Made by a program: the position numbers and the translations under genes. The notes beneath the pieces are model-generated. The model was not told where the DNA came from and searched no databases. It worked only from the letters and a program-made list of their open reading frames with translations. Below are positions 42,592 through 51,957 of a stretch of DNA of 64,000 nt, piece by piece. Positions within the stretch are counted from its first letter, which is position 1; each line of letters begins with the position of its first letter. Source of the stretch: Rubrivivax sp. (GTDB lineage Bacteria > Pseudomonadota > Gammaproteobacteria > Burkholderiales > Burkholderiaceae_C); assembly GCA_030653385.1 (NCBI GenBank), contig JAURZM010000016.1, positions 1 through 64,000 on the forward strand. Direction: 5' to 3'.

Positions 42592-43375
42592 CGACAAGTT
42601 TGCACAGCGCCTCGATCTCGAGTTGCGAAGCGGCTTGGGCATGCACCGGGTCGACCTGGATGTGTGGCAGCGGCGGCATCATCGCCAGACCCAGATCACC
42701 GTCACCGATCAGGCGGGCCAGCCAGACCGCCTGCGCGGCGGGCGCCTCGGGGACTCTCTCACTGGGTTGGTGGTGCAGCGCGATGGCCTCGACGATGCTG
42801 GCTGGCAGCGACCAGGCCTGGGCCAGTTCGGCGCCCGCTTCGGCGTGGTCTTGACTGAAGGTGGCTTTCTCTGCTGCGCACAGCGCCTGGCCGGCCAGGC
42901 CTTCCAGCTCGGCATAGGCCTCGCCCGAGCGCAAATGCAGCTCGAGGCGCCCCAGGTCCTGCAGCACACCGGCGGTGAAGGCCAACTGGCTGGCGGCGTG
43001 GCCGTCGAGCAGGCGTGACGCGAGCACCGCGCCGGCAATGGCCTTGCGCCACATGGTGTGCACCAGGCTGCGCTTGAGACCCAGTTGCTGCAGCGGCTGC
43101 GCGATGGCCGAGGCAATGGCGACGCGGCGCACCGTATCCATGCCCAGCACCATGATGGCTGCGCTGACCGTGCCGACCTGGCGCGACAGACCGTAGAAGG
43201 GAGAATTGACCAGCCGCAGCACGGCCACCGTGAGCGCTGGGTCGAGCTCGATCAGGCGCGCCAGCATGGCAAGGTCAGGATCGGCCTCGGTGGCGTGCTG
43301 CACGATGCGGTGGGCCACCGTGGACAAGGGAGGCAGGCGGCGGCGCACGGGTGGGGCGGCAAGGGCAGTCGTCAT
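42584..43375 (-). CDS. HDOD-domain protein
   Basis: A 263-residue protein consisting of one HDOD domain (about 15-210), a non-catalytic relative of HD phosphohydrolases: LPPLSTVAHRIVQHATE, then LARLIELDPALTVAVLRLVNSPFYG and the AAIMVLGMDTVRRVAI region. The late ALHHQPSERVPEAP keeps one histidine pair. HDOD proteins act as docking or scaffold parts in bacterial signalling, often with histidine kinases and c-di-GMP enzymes. The ATG at 43375 overlaps the LOV-EAL gene stop as ATGA, and its own stop lies inside the next kinase gene. Confidence 0.9.
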   Translation of the reverse strand: MTTALAAPPVRRRLPPLSTVAHRIVQHATEADPDLAMLARLIELDPALTVAVLRLVNSPFYGLSRQVGTVSAAIMVLGMDTVRRVAIASAIAQPLQQLGLKRSLVHTMWRKAIAGAVLASRLLDGHAASQLAFTAGVLQDLGRLELHLRSGEAYAELEGLAGQALCAAEKATFSQDHAEAGAELAQAWSLPASIVEAIALHHQPSERVPEAPAAQAVWLARLIGDGDLGLAMMPPLPHIQVDPVHAQAASQLEIEALCKLVGV

Positions 43376-45852
43376 CGCGAGGTCTCCAGCAGGGTCAGCA
43401 CAAGCCCCAGGGCGCGGGCGCCCATGTGCATGGGCGTGCAATGCGCGGTGTAGCTACGGTCACCCAGTTGAATCTGTCGTGGCGGCTGGCCAAGGTCCAT
43501 GCCCGGCTCGAAACCGAGCAGCGGCGCGATCGGCTCACCGATCATCGGCAGGGCGGGTGCAAACAGCCGCTCCGCAGCGGCGTTGATCATCACCAGGTCG
43601 CCCGCCGGGTCCAGGCCCAGCACTGGCACCGCCACCGATGCAATGGCGGCATGCATCACGTCCAGCGCCGTTTCGCCATGGCTCATGCGTTGGCCCTGGG
43701 CAGCAAAGGCTTCGGCCAGCCGCCGGTTGGCCTGCTGCAGCTCTTGGTGCAGGCGCTGGTTCTCGGCGGAAAGTTCGTACTCGGCAAAGGCCGTCTCCAG
43801 CAACGCCAGCAGTTCGGCATCGTTCCACGGCTTGGTCAGGAACTTGTAGATCGCCCCCCGATTGATGGCGTCGGTGATCGACTGCAGGTCGGTGTAGCCC
43901 GACAGCACGATGCGCTTGGTCTGTGGATAGCGGTCCTTGACGTGGTGAAGGAACTCGCTGCCGGTCATCAAGGGCATGCGCTGGTCGGCCAGCACTACGC
44001 CCACCGGGTGCAGCGCCAACACTTCAAAGGCTTCTTCTGCCGAGGTGGTGATGTGAATCTGAAACTCGGCCGGTCGCAATGTGCGGCGCAGTGCGCGCAG
44101 CACGTTTTCCTCGTCGTCCAGTATCAGCAGGTGGCGCACGGGCGGGCCGTTGGTCACAGCGGACACCCCCTCCGGGCTGAACGAAACGGGCGCGGACAAC
44201 AGCGCGTCGACAGCCGCCACTTCGAGCGGACGCGAGAACAAGTAGCCCTGGCCTTCCAGGCAGCGCAGATCGGCGAAAAAACGGTGTTGGCCAGGCCGTT
44301 CGATGCCTTCGGCGATGCAGCGCAGCCCCAGACCACGCGCCAGCTCCACCGTCATGCGCGCGATCGCGGCGTCAGCCCTGCTGTGGGTCACGCCACGCGT
44401 GAATTGCATGTCGACTTTGAGGGTGTCGACGGGCAAGCATGCCAGATAAGCCAGGCTGCTCCAGCCGGTGCCGAAGTCGTCAATGGCGACCTGGACGCCG
44501 TGACTGCGGAGCTCGCGCAGCCGCGTCACGGCAGGCCCGTCGGCGCTGGCCAGCGAGCGCTCGGTCAACTCGATTTCGAGCTGGCGCGGGCTGAGGTGGC
44601 GGCGCTCCAGTTCGGCCAGTGTGAAGGCAACGAAGTCGTCGTCCAGCAGCACCTCCACCGGCACGTTGATGGACATGCGCAGCGGCCGGTCGAGCATGCC
44701 GTCCCAGCGGGCCAGGTGCTCGAGCGCAACCTGCAGGATCCAGCGCGTGACCGCGCGGATGTCCGGCCGGTGTTCAAGCTGAGCGATGAATTCACCGGGC
44801 ATGACTTCGCCCAGGGTCGGGTGGCGCCAGCGCAGCAGCGCCTCGAAGCCCCCCAGTGCGCCGCTGGCCAGTTCGACGATGGGCTGAAAAACGAGGCGGA
44901 ACTGCCGCGCCGCCAGAGCGCCTGTCAGATCGTGCAGCAGTTGGCGCGCGCGGCGGTCGCTGGCATCGCGCTTGGCATCGGCAAAGCACAAACCATCGGC
45001 GGCTTCGACCACGGCGCGCAGACTGGCCGCCTGGGCGACAGCGCTCATGGAGTGAGCGTCGTGGCCATCAATCAGGAACTCGGCCACGCCGGCCACGCAG
45101 GGCCAGACGGGCTGCAGCAGAGCCATCACATGCAGTGCCAGCATGCCGGCGGTCTTCCCGTCGTCCAGCGGGGCCAACAAGTTCAGGCCACCACTGGCCG
45201 TGTAGTGCAGGGCCCCGCCGCTGCTCAGCAAACGGCGCAGGCGAATGCTGGTACTCACACGCTGTGGCAGCGAGATCACCGCGGGCGATTCGCTGGCCGA
45301 GCCCCGACTGCGCAGTGCAAGCACAACATGGCGCCGCGGCGTCGACTGCTGCTCACGCAAGGCAAGGGAGACCGCGTTCTCAAAACGCTCCCAGGCGGCA
45401 CCTGGGGCTTGCTCGTCGATCGACAGAACGGCATGCGCCGACAAGCTCCACTCCGACAAGTCCTGCTGGAACCCGACGTAGTGCGTGACCTGCCCGCCGT
45501 CCAGCGCCAAGGGCACCAACTGCAGCGCGTTCCAGAAATCACTGCCGTCACGGTGCAGGTTTCGCAGCACGGTGCGCACCGAGGCACGCTGTTCGATCGC
45601 CTCGCGCAGCGCACTGCGCGCCGCCGGGTCGACGTCGGGGTGCTGCAAGAAGCGGCAGTTGCGCCCCAACACCTGTTCGGCGGTGTAGCCGGTGAGGCGG
45701 CAGAAGGCCTCGTTGACAAACACCAGCGGCTGGTCGGGCGCCTGCAAATCGACGATGGAGACCGCCGCGTCCAGCGACTGCAGCGCCTGCGTGGCCAGCA
45801 GGCGCAGATCCGCCTGATCTGCGAGGCTGGCAGTCATTGTTGGAAGGTTCAT
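43372..45852 (-). CDS. LOV-EAL-receiver protein (blue-light/c-di-GMP phosphodiesterase candidate)
   Basis: An 826-residue soluble protein. Residues ~25-135 form a LOV-type PAS domain: GRNCRFLQ with the photoactive Cys66, Asn98 and Asn108 in LRNLHRDGSDFWNALQL, and Gln129 in HYVGFQQD, the flavin-binding set. Residues ~145-300 look like a GGDEF domain without its signature. EAL spans ~310-550 (FEALLRW, LEIELTE, IDDFGTG, KVDMQ, AEGIE), with catalytic residues present. A receiver follows (LLILDDEENVLRALRR, Asp623 in VLADQRMP, KPW) and then a C-terminal PAS. It may degrade c-di-GMP under blue light and phosphorylation control. It is the first gene of the operon. Confidence 0.87.
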   Translation of the reverse strand: MNLPTMTASLADQADLRLLATQALQSLDAAVSIVDLQAPDQPLVFVNEAFCRLTGYTAEQVLGRNCRFLQHPDVDPAARSALREAIEQRASVRTVLRNLHRDGSDFWNALQLVPLALDGGQVTHYVGFQQDLSEWSLSAHAVLSIDEQAPGAAWERFENAVSLALREQQSTPRRHVVLALRSRGSASESPAVISLPQRVSTSIRLRRLLSSGGALHYTASGGLNLLAPLDDGKTAGMLALHVMALLQPVWPCVAGVAEFLIDGHDAHSMSAVAQAASLRAVVEAADGLCFADAKRDASDRRARQLLHDLTGALAARQFRLVFQPIVELASGALGGFEALLRWRHPTLGEVMPGEFIAQLEHRPDIRAVTRWILQVALEHLARWDGMLDRPLRMSINVPVEVLLDDDFVAFTLAELERRHLSPRQLEIELTERSLASADGPAVTRLRELRSHGVQVAIDDFGTGWSSLAYLACLPVDTLKVDMQFTRGVTHSRADAAIARMTVELARGLGLRCIAEGIERPGQHRFFADLRCLEGQGYLFSRPLEVAAVDALLSAPVSFSPEGVSAVTNGPPVRHLLILDDEENVLRALRRTLRPAEFQIHITTSAEEAFEVLALHPVGVVLADQRMPLMTGSEFLHHVKDRYPQTKRIVLSGYTDLQSITDAINRGAIYKFLTKPWNDAELLALLETAFAEYELSAENQRLHQELQQANRRLAEAFAAQGQRMSHGETALDVMHAAIASVAVPVLGLDPAGDLVMINAAAERLFAPALPMIGEPIAPLLGFEPGMDLGQPPRQIQLGDRSYTAHCTPMHMGARALGLVLTLLETSR

Positions 45853-46004
45853 GGGTCTTGCGCGGGCGCTGGAGGCGACACTGATACGGTAGCCGCTGCA
45901 CCAGACACTGCGCCAGTGGCTACGCTGCCGAACAGCCCTAGGTAAGACTGCTGAGGTTGCTTGCGCCCGACGAGAAGTGACCTTGACCCCGAAAAACGCA
46001 GTTC
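45853..46004. other. Leader of the signalling operon, no intact gene
   Basis: About 150 bases between the first operon gene and an IS3 relic. I see no good ribosome site before 45852 and no convincing -35/-10 pair. On the minus strand an unrecognised open frame through this stretch ends in an ATGA overlap with the LOV gene, which may be chance or the remains of an upstream gene. The operon promoter should lie here or within the relic. Confidence 0.35.
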
Positions 46005-46130
46005 TTGGCTGATGATGAAAACAGAGACGGGAGCTACGAGATAGGTGACAAGCAGCTGTGCGAGAGGTACACGCAGGAGTTCAAGCTGGAGGCTGTCCGG
46101 CTGGTCAAGACGGGCCAGTCGGTGGGAACC
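46005..46130 (+). pseudogene. IS3-family transposase OrfA remnant
   Basis: A short open stretch that reads CERYTQEFKLEAVRLVKTGQ and then SVG, the N-terminal helix-turn-helix start of IS3/IS911-type OrfA (roughly 46059-46127). The similarity stops after about 23 residues and the frame continues into unrelated sequence. No OrfB, DDE motif or inverted repeats are seen. It is the trace of an old insertion between tRNA-Ile and the signalling operon. Confidence 0.6.
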
Positions 46131-46224
46131 CGGCGGCGTCCGAGGCCGGCTTTGACTACCTGCGCCGCAGGCGAAACTCGAACTGGGATCACTCACCGAC
46201 CAGCGGCCCACCGAGCAGCATGCA

Positions 46225-46482
46225 GTGCGCCCCTGGGTCGCAGATGTCTTCCCCCCTGCCTACGAGTGGAAGAGCCGGGTATTTGCGCGCCAGCTGGCAC
46301 GTGACGACCTGGCCGTGCCAGGCAGGCTTCGATCGCTGCCTGCCGAGGCTCGGCTCGCCGCCCTGGCGCGCGACGACGCGCAGATGCGAGCCATGTTCGT
46401 CGCTGCGCCGCCTGAGTTCGAGGTCGTGAGGGCCCGGCTGGCCGAGGCCGAGCGCATGTTGAACGCGTCGGGTGCCTCTTGA
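46225..46482 (+). CDS. Hypothetical ORF, possibly a gene fragment
   Basis: An 85-codon open frame with a GTG start; the frame is open back to 46156. The product has a plausible composition (WVADVFPPAYEWKSRVF; PEFEVVRARLAEAERMLN) with a predicted helical C-terminus, but I recognise no family. There is no clear ribosome site. It lies between the IS3 remnant and tRNA-Ile and may be the end of a gene truncated by the insertion. The 116 nt from here to the tRNA hold nothing that I can identify. Confidence 0.25.
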   Translation: MRPWVADVFPPAYEWKSRVFARQLARDDLAVPGRLRSLPAEARLAALARDDAQMRAMFVAAPPEFEVVRARLAEAERMLNASGAS

Positions 46483-46598
46483 CCAGAGGGAAGCGAACCG
46501 TGGCAGCCGGGATGAGCAGCATTCGGCCCGAAACTGGCACCAGCTCGAATGCGACCTTGAAATGTCAGTGATCGCTATCGAAAGATTGCCAGTGCAAC

Positions 46599-46675
46599 TG
46601 GTAGGCCGTGTTGGACTTGAACCAACGACCAAAGGATTATGAGTCCTCTGCTCTAACCAACTGAGCTAACGGCCC
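46599..46675 (-). tRNA. tRNA-Ile (CAU anticodon, lysidine-modified type)
   Basis: A complete cloverleaf with encoded CCA (46599-46601). The acceptor stem has 7 pairs with a G-U first pair, the T-stem is GTTGG/CCAAC with TTCAAGT loop, and the anticodon CAT lies at 46639-46641 in loop CTCATAA. The D-arm and the variable loop (TTGGTCG) match tRNA-Ile2 (ileX-like) rather than elongator tRNA-Met, so the wobble C is expected to become lysidine and read AUA. A TAGAAT -10-like box lies at 46703-46708, and CCAGT/ACTGG forms a small hairpin at the 3' end. Its 3' end faces the signalling cluster. Confidence 0.93.
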
Positions 46676-46716
46676 CTTGACTTGGGCAGGCAAGGCGGCG
46701 CGATTCTAGGCGCCAC

Positions 46717-46737
46717 TGCCGTCAACGGCCGACGGCA
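46717..46737 (-). terminator. Hairpin just downstream of hrcA
   Basis: A 7-bp stem, TGCCGTC with GACGGCA around a 7-nt loop, starts 3 nt after the hrcA stop codon. No T-run follows, so it is a weak terminator or a 3'-end stabiliser. The tRNA-Ile gene is downstream. Confidence 0.35.
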
Positions 46738-46739
46738 AT

Positions 46740-47780
46740 TCAGGCCTTGCCCGACAAGGCATTGCCCACCAGCCGCGAGGTGATGTCCACGATCTGGATC
46801 ATGCGGTCGTAGGCCATGCGCGTGGGGCCGATCACACCCAAGGTGCCGACGATGCGGCCATCCACCTCATACGGCGCCGTCACGACCGACAGCTCTTCGA
46901 AGGGCACGACGTGGCTTTCGCCGCCGATGTAGATGCGCACGCCCTCGGCGCGGCTGCTCACATCCAGCAGGCGCATCAGTTCGGTCTTCTGCTCGAACAC
47001 GTCAAACAGGCGCCGCAGGCTGGACATGTCGTTGCCGAAGTCCTGCACCGTCAGCAGGTTGCGTTCGCCCGAGACCACGACGTTGTCGCTGCTTTCGGCC
47101 AGCACCTCGGTGCCGGCCTGCACCGCGGCCTGCATCAGCGTGGCGATCTCGCCGCGCAGCGCGTCGATCTCGTTTTTCAGGCGCTCGCGCACTTCTTCGA
47201 TGGTCAGGCCCGCGTAGTGGGCGTTCAGGTAGTTGGTGGCCTCGACCAGTTCGCTCTGCTGGTAGTCACGCGCGGTGAAGATGACGCGGTTCTGCACGTC
47301 GCCGTCGGGTGCCACCAGGATCACCAGCACACGTTTGTCGCCCAGGCGCAGGAACTCGATGTGGTGGAAGACGCTGGCCTTGCGCGGCGCCGTCACCACG
47401 CCCACGAAGCTGCTCAGGCTGGACAGCAGCGAAGCGGCCTGGGCAATCACCCGTTGCGGCTGGTCGGGGTGCAGCGCATGGCCGGCGGCGGCCACGTCGG
47501 GTGGCATCTGGCTCAGGTCGTCCAGCCTGAAGGGCCTGGCGGTCAGCATGGTGTCGACAAACAGCCGGTAGCCGCGTGCCGTGGGGATGCGCCCGGCACT
47601 GGTGTGCGGGCTGGCGATGAGGCCCAGTTCTTCCAGGTCGGCCATCACGTTGCGGATGGTGGCCGGCGACAGGTCCAGGCCCGAGGTGCGCGACAGCGTG
47701 CGCGAGCCCACGGGTGTGCCGTCGGCGATGTAACGCTCGACCAGGGTCTTCAGGAGCGTGCGGGCACGGTCGTCAAGCAT
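46740..47780 (-). CDS. hrcA: Heat-inducible transcriptional repressor HrcA
   Basis: A 346-residue repressor of chaperone genes. The N-terminus [18 protein letters not shown] is the conserved HrcA start. The winged helix contains [20 protein letters not shown] and [16 protein letters not shown]. The later GAF-like and dimerisation parts have [11 protein letters not shown] and the C-terminal [18 protein letters not shown]. HrcA binds CIRCE operators and needs GroEL for activity. No CIRCE (TTAGCACTC-N9-GAGTGCTAA) is seen upstream of hrcA here. The ATG at 47780 is preferred over upstream in-frame codons that run into the intergenic palindrome. Confidence 0.95.
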   Translation of the reverse strand: MLDDRARTLLKTLVERYIADGTPVGSRTLSRTSGLDLSPATIRNVMADLEELGLIASPHTSAGRIPTARGYRLFVDTMLTARPFRLDDLSQMPPDVAAAGHALHPDQPQRVIAQAASLLSSLSSFVGVVTAPRKASVFHHIEFLRLGDKRVLVILVAPDGDVQNRVIFTARDYQQSELVEATNYLNAHYAGLTIEEVRERLKNEIDALRGEIATLMQAAVQAGTEVLAESSDNVVVSGERNLLTVQDFGNDMSSLRRLFDVFEQKTELMRLLDVSSRAEGVRIYIGGESHVVPFEELSVVTAPYEVDGRIVGTLGVIGPTRMAYDRMIQIVDITSRLVGNALSGKA

Positions 47781-47800
47781 GATGGGCCATTGTAGGTATC

Positions 47801-47821
47801 GCCCGTGGGCGGCCCACGGGC
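47801..47821. promoter_or_regulatory. Perfect 10+10 inverted repeat between hrcA and nadK
   Basis: GCCCGTGGGC at 47801-47810 and GCCCACGGGC at 47812-47821 are exact reverse complements with one base between them. The site lies 21 nt upstream of hrcA and 61 nt upstream of nadK. The symmetry suggests a dimeric protein-binding site or a cruciform/hairpin; the binding protein is unknown. A TATGGT box, 7 nt after which TAATCAT follows, lies just before nadK. Confidence 0.45.
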
Positions 47822-47881
47822 GGCCCGACACCCACCCGCGGGGCTCCGCTCGATTCGGACCGCTATGGTGTAATCATTTTC

Positions 47882-48757
47882 ATGGGTGCAGGCTTCAGAC
47901 ATGCGGTGATCGTCGGCAAGTACCAGGCGCGGGGCATTCGCCCATTGCTGGAAGAGATTGCGCATTTCCTGGTCGGTCTGGGCCTGGAGGTGTCTTTCGA
48001 GCGCGAAACCGCGCTGGCCACTGGCGTCACCGACTTCGACATGCTGGACCCGCCCGAGATGGGCCAGCGCTGCGACCTGGCCGTGGTGGTGGGTGGCGAC
48101 GGCACGATGCTGGGCATTGCGCGCGAACTGGCACGCTGGAAGATGCCGCTGGTGGGCATCAACCAGGGCCGGCTGGGTTTCATCACTGACGTGGCCATCG
48201 GCCAGTACAAAGAAGCGCTGGCACCCATGGTGGCGGGCGACTACGAAGAAGAAAGCCGCTCGATGCTGGAAGGCGACGTGTGGCGCGACGGCGAGAAGAT
48301 CTTCGAAGGCCTGTCGCTGAACGACGTGGTGGTCAGCCGCGGTGCCACCGCCAGCATGGTGGAACTGCGCGTGGACGTGGACGAGGACTTCGTCGCCAAC
48401 ATGCGCGCCGACGGCCTGATCGTGGCCACGCCCACCGGCAGCACGGCCTACGCCTTGAGTGCTGGCGGGCCCATCCTGCACCCCGGCATCGGCGGCTGGG
48501 TGGTGTTGCCGATTGCGTCGCACACGCTGTCCAACCGCCCCATCGTGTTGCCCGATTCGGGCGAGGTGCGCATCAGCATCGTGGCCGGCAAGGACGTGTC
48601 GGCCAACTTCGACATGCACAACCTGGCCAGTCTGATGCACGGCGACCAGGTGCGTGTGCGACGCTCGGCCTTCAAGGTGCGTTTTCTGCACCCACGCGGC
48701 TGGAGCTACTACGCCACCTTGCGCAGAAAACTGCGCTGGTACGAAGGCGTGGCCTGA
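47882..48757 (+). CDS. nadK: NAD kinase
   Basis: A 291-residue enzyme that phosphorylates NAD to NADP in the cytoplasm. [14 protein letters not shown] is the GGDG motif with the catalytic Asp. [21 protein letters not shown] and the conserved [20 protein letters not shown] follow in the normal order. The length is normal for proteobacterial NadK. It diverges from hrcA and is the first gene of a four-gene series. The recN start lies 2 nt after its stop. Confidence 0.96.
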   Translation: MGAGFRHAVIVGKYQARGIRPLLEEIAHFLVGLGLEVSFERETALATGVTDFDMLDPPEMGQRCDLAVVVGGDGTMLGIARELARWKMPLVGINQGRLGFITDVAIGQYKEALAPMVAGDYEEESRSMLEGDVWRDGEKIFEGLSLNDVVVSRGATASMVELRVDVDEDFVANMRADGLIVATPTGSTAYALSAGGPILHPGIGGWVVLPIASHTLSNRPIVLPDSGEVRISIVAGKDVSANFDMHNLASLMHGDQVRVRRSAFKVRFLHPRGWSYYATLRRKLRWYEGVA

Positions 48758-48759
48758 TC

Positions 48760-50418
48760 ATGCTGCGACGCTTGTCTCTTCGCGACGTGGTCATCGTGGC
48801 CCAGCTCGAGATCGACTTCGCGGCCGGTTTTTCGGTGCTGACAGGCGAAACGGGCGCCGGCAAATCCATCCTCATCGACGCGCTGCAGCTGGCGCTGGGC
48901 AACCGCGCCGACGCGGCCCTGGTGCGTGAAGGCGCGGCACGGGCCGAAGTCGGCGCCGAGTTCGACACACCCGCCGCTCTGAAACCCTGGCTCGACGAGG
49001 CCGGTTTCGACAGTGACGACACCCTGCTGTTGCGCCGCAGCGTGGATGCGGCGGGCAAGAGCCGGGCCTGGATCAACGGCAGCCCCGCCACCGTGGCGCA
49101 GCTGCGCGAGGCCGCCGACCACCTGGTGGACATCCACGGCCAGCACGCCTGGCAAAGCCTGACCCGGCCGGCCGCCGTGCGTGCGCTGCTCGATGCACAA
49201 GCCGGTGCCGACACCGCAGCGCTCACCCAAACCTGGCAGGGCTGGCGTGCGGTGCTGGCGCGGCTGGCCACCGCGCGCACACGACGCGACACACTGGAAC
49301 GTGAACGTGAAAGGTTGGCCTGGCAGATCGGCGAACTGGACAAGCTGCAACCCGCCGAAGGCGAATGGGAGCAGCTGAATGCCGAACACCAGCGGCTGGC
49401 GCACGGCCAGGCGCTGCTGGACGGCGCCCGTGCGGCACTCGACGCCATCTCCGAAGCCGACCCCGGCGCCCACACGCTGACGTCGCGCGCCATCGGCGCG
49501 CTCGATGAAGTGCAGCGTTACGACAGCGACCTGGGCGCCGTGGCCGATGTGCTGCGCACCGCGCAGGCCCAGCTGGAAGATGCTGCGCACACGCTCAGCG
49601 CCTACCTGAACCACCGCGAGCCCGACCCCGAACGCCTGGCCGACCTGGACGGCCGCATCGGCAGCTGGGTGTCGCTTTCCCGCCGCTACCGGCGCAGCCC
49701 GCCCGAACTGCCGGCCCTGCTGGCCGGCTGGCAGGAAGAACTGCGGCAGCTGGACGCCGCTGCCGACCTGGAGGCGCTGGAACGCGAAGCGCTGAACGCA
49801 GAGCGGGTGTGGCGGCACGAGGCCGAACGCATCTCGCGCCTGCGTCACCGCGCCGCGCCCAAACTGGGCACTGCCGTCACCCAGGCCATGCAACAACTGG
49901 GCATGGCCGGTGGCCGCTTCGAGGTGGCGGTGGCCATGGCCGACGAACCGCAATCGCACGGCCTGGACGTGGTGGAGTTCCGCGTCGCTGGCCACGCCGG
50001 CAGCACGCCGCGGCCGCTGGCCAAGGTGGCATCGGGCGGCGAACTGTCGCGCCTGGCCTTGGCCATCGCGGTCACCACCGCCAAACATGGCGGTGCGGCC
50101 ACGCCCACGCTCATCTTCGACGAAATCGACGCCGGCGTCGGCGGCACCGTGGCCGACAGCGTGGGCCGGCTGATGAAGCAGCTGGGCCGCAGCGCGCAGG
50201 TGCTGGCGGTCACGCACCTGGCGCAGGTGGCCGCCTGCGCCGACGGGCACTTCGTGGTCAGCAAGGCACTGAAAGGCAAGCAGACGCTGTCGGACATCCA
50301 GCCCGTCGAAGGCGAAACCCGCGTCGGCGAGATCGCGCGCATGCTGGGTGGCGAAAAACTGTCGGGCATGGCCCATGCCCAGACCTTGTTGAACACGGCC
50401 GTGAAGGAAGGCAAGTGA
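48760..50418 (+). CDS. recN: DNA repair protein RecN
   Basis: A 552-residue SMC-like ATPase for double-strand break repair. [19 protein letters not shown] is Walker [10 protein letters not shown] is the early conserved motif, and a coiled-coil middle follows. The C-terminal head has [15 protein letters not shown] (signature) and [13 protein letters not shown] (Walker B). Length and order match RecN. The ATG at 48760 begins [13 protein letters not shown], as in other RecN proteins; the frame is open upstream but overlaps nadK. It ends in a GTGA overlap with rapZ. Confidence 0.96.
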   Translation: MLRRLSLRDVVIVAQLEIDFAAGFSVLTGETGAGKSILIDALQLALGNRADAALVREGAARAEVGAEFDTPAALKPWLDEAGFDSDDTLLLRRSVDAAGKSRAWINGSPATVAQLREAADHLVDIHGQHAWQSLTRPAAVRALLDAQAGADTAALTQTWQGWRAVLARLATARTRRDTLERERERLAWQIGELDKLQPAEGEWEQLNAEHQRLAHGQALLDGARAALDAISEADPGAHTLTSRAIGALDEVQRYDSDLGAVADVLRTAQAQLEDAAHTLSAYLNHREPDPERLADLDGRIGSWVSLSRRYRRSPPELPALLAGWQEELRQLDAAADLEALEREALNAERVWRHEAERISRLRHRAAPKLGTAVTQAMQQLGMAGGRFEVAVAMADEPQSHGLDVVEFRVAGHAGSTPRPLAKVASGGELSRLALAIAVTTAKHGGAATPTLIFDEIDAGVGGTVADSVGRLMKQLGRSAQVLAVTHLAQVAACADGHFVVSKALKGKQTLSDIQPVEGETRVGEIARMLGGEKLSGMAHAQTLLNTAVKEGK

Positions 50419-51314
50419 GCGAGTGGATGTCGCTGGACCCGCGCCAGCAACGCGACGAGGTGATCCTGATCACCGGCATTTCGGGTTCGGGCAAGTCGGT
50501 GGCGCTGCACGCGCTGGAAGACGCAGGTTATTTCTGCGTCGACAACCTGCCACCCGAGTTGCTGCGTGACTTCATCCGCCTGGAACACGACCGCTTCACC
50601 CGCAGCGTGGCGGTGGCGGTGGACGTGCGCACGGCCACCTCACTGCCCGGCCTGGTGCCCTTGATCGACCAGCTGCGTGTTGAAGGCGTGCGGGTGCACC
50701 CGATCTTCCTGGACGCCAGCACCGACGCGCTGGTGCGCCGCTATTCCGAAACCCGCCGGCCGCACCCACTGACCGCACCCAGCGAAAACGACAACGCCCG
50801 CGCGCTGATCGAAGCCATCGAACTCGAACGCAATCTGCTGGCCGACCTGCGCGAGGTGTCCACCGTCATCGACACCAGCCAGCTGCGCCCGGCACTGCTG
50901 CGCAGCTGGGTGCGCAAGCTGGTGGGGGCGCGCGAATCGGCTTTGACGCTGGTCTTCGAGAGCTTCGCGTTCAAACACGGAGTGCCGCTGGACGCCGACT
51001 ACGTGTTCGACGTGCGCGTGTTGCCCAACCCCTATTACGTGCGCGAGCTGCGGCCGCTGACCGGGCGCGACACACCGGTGGCGGCTTTTCTGGACGCCCA
51101 GCCCGAAGCGGGCGAGATGCTGGTGCAGATCCGCGACTTCCTGGTGCGCTGGCTGCCGGCCTTTGAAGACGACCAGCGCAGTTACCTCACGGTGGCCATC
51201 GGCTGCACGGGCGGTCAGCACCGCTCGGTGTACAGCGTGGAATGGCTGGCGCGCCACTTCCAGGCCCAGTACGCGACACTGGTGCGCCACCGCGAATTGG
51301 GTCCGCTGGAATGA
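50415..51314 (+). CDS. rapZ: RNase adapter RapZ (P-loop nucleotide-binding protein)
   Basis: A 299-residue protein of the YvcJ/RapZ family. The N-terminal Walker A ([18 protein letters not shown]) is followed by [13 protein letters not shown]. The conserved FLDAS...[11 protein letters not shown] is present, and the C-terminal domain has [20 protein letters not shown] and [10 protein letters not shown]. In E. coli RapZ binds small RNA GlmZ and glucosamine-6-phosphate; in other bacteria the role is less clear. The GTG at 50415 overlaps the recN stop; an ATG 12 nt later is an alternative start. Confidence 0.93.
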   Translation: MSEWMSLDPRQQRDEVILITGISGSGKSVALHALEDAGYFCVDNLPPELLRDFIRLEHDRFTRSVAVAVDVRTATSLPGLVPLIDQLRVEGVRVHPIFLDASTDALVRRYSETRRPHPLTAPSENDNARALIEAIELERNLLADLREVSTVIDTSQLRPALLRSWVRKLVGARESALTLVFESFAFKHGVPLDADYVFDVRVLPNPYYVRELRPLTGRDTPVAAFLDAQPEAGEMLVQIRDFLVRWLPAFEDDQRSYLTVAIGCTGGQHRSVYSVEWLARHFQAQYATLVRHRELGPLE

Positions 51315-51952
51315 CGGGGGCCGTGCCCGACGGGGCGGCGCCTGTGTCGCCGCTGCCACTGTTTCCACTTCGCCTGGTGCTGTTCCCAGGTGCCGTTCTT
51401 GGCCTGAAGGTTTTCGAAGCGCGTTACCTCGACCTGGTGTCGGACTGCCTGCGCTCGCGCCAGCCCTTTGGCGTGATCTGCCTGCGGCAAGGCGCCGAGG
51501 CCGGGCCCAGCAAGAAGACACCCGCCATGGAGTCGGTGGGCGTGCTGGCCCACATCGACGAGGTAGACGCAGAACAGCCTGGCATCCTGCGTGTGCAGTG
51601 CAGTGGCCGGCAGCGTTTCCGTGTCAAGGAAACACCCGTGCAGCGCGACAACGGCTTGTGGGTGGTGCCGGTCGACCTGCTGCCACCCGACCCGCTGCGT
51701 GCGCCGGGGCCGGCCGTGCTGCCCACGGTGACGGCATTGGCCGAAGCCATCAAGAAACTGCAGGAACGCGAAGCCGAGCCCTTTGCCCTGCCCTACCGCC
51801 TGGACGACGCAGGCTGGGTGGCCAACCGCTGGTGCGAGTTGCTGCCCATTCCACTGCCGGCCAAGCAAAAGCTGATGGAACTGGATGACCCGGTCATCCG
51901 CCTGAGCCTGGTGGACGGTTACCTGCGCGACAAAAAAGTCGTTGTCGGCTGA
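51311..51952 (+). CDS. LON substrate-binding-domain protein
   Basis: A 213-residue protein made of the N-terminal domain of Lon protease alone. [29 protein letters not shown] is recognisable by its LPLFPL and FPG parts, and FGVICLRQG and later GRQRFRVKE follow. It lacks the ATPase and protease parts, so it probably binds peptides or proteins rather than degrading them. Its function is unknown. ATG at 51311 overlaps the rapZ stop as ATGA. It converges on mutY with a 5-nt gap. Confidence 0.88.
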   Translation: MTGAVPDGAAPVSPLPLFPLRLVLFPGAVLGLKVFEARYLDLVSDCLRSRQPFGVICLRQGAEAGPSKKTPAMESVGVLAHIDEVDAEQPGILRVQCSGRQRFRVKETPVQRDNGLWVVPVDLLPPDPLRAPGPAVLPTVTALAEAIKKLQEREAEPFALPYRLDDAGWVANRWCELLPIPLPAKQKLMELDDPVIRLSLVDGYLRDKKVVVG

Positions 51953-51957
51953 GCGTC

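Noticed and set aside
47781..47881. CIRCE operator upstream of hrcA
   Set aside because: No TTAGCACTC-N9-GAGTGCTAA-like sequence is present in the gap; the palindrome there is unrelated.
48280..48759. N-terminal extension of RecN
   Set aside because: The frame is open through nadK, but that part is a shadow with Arg-rich composition; RecN starts at 48760.
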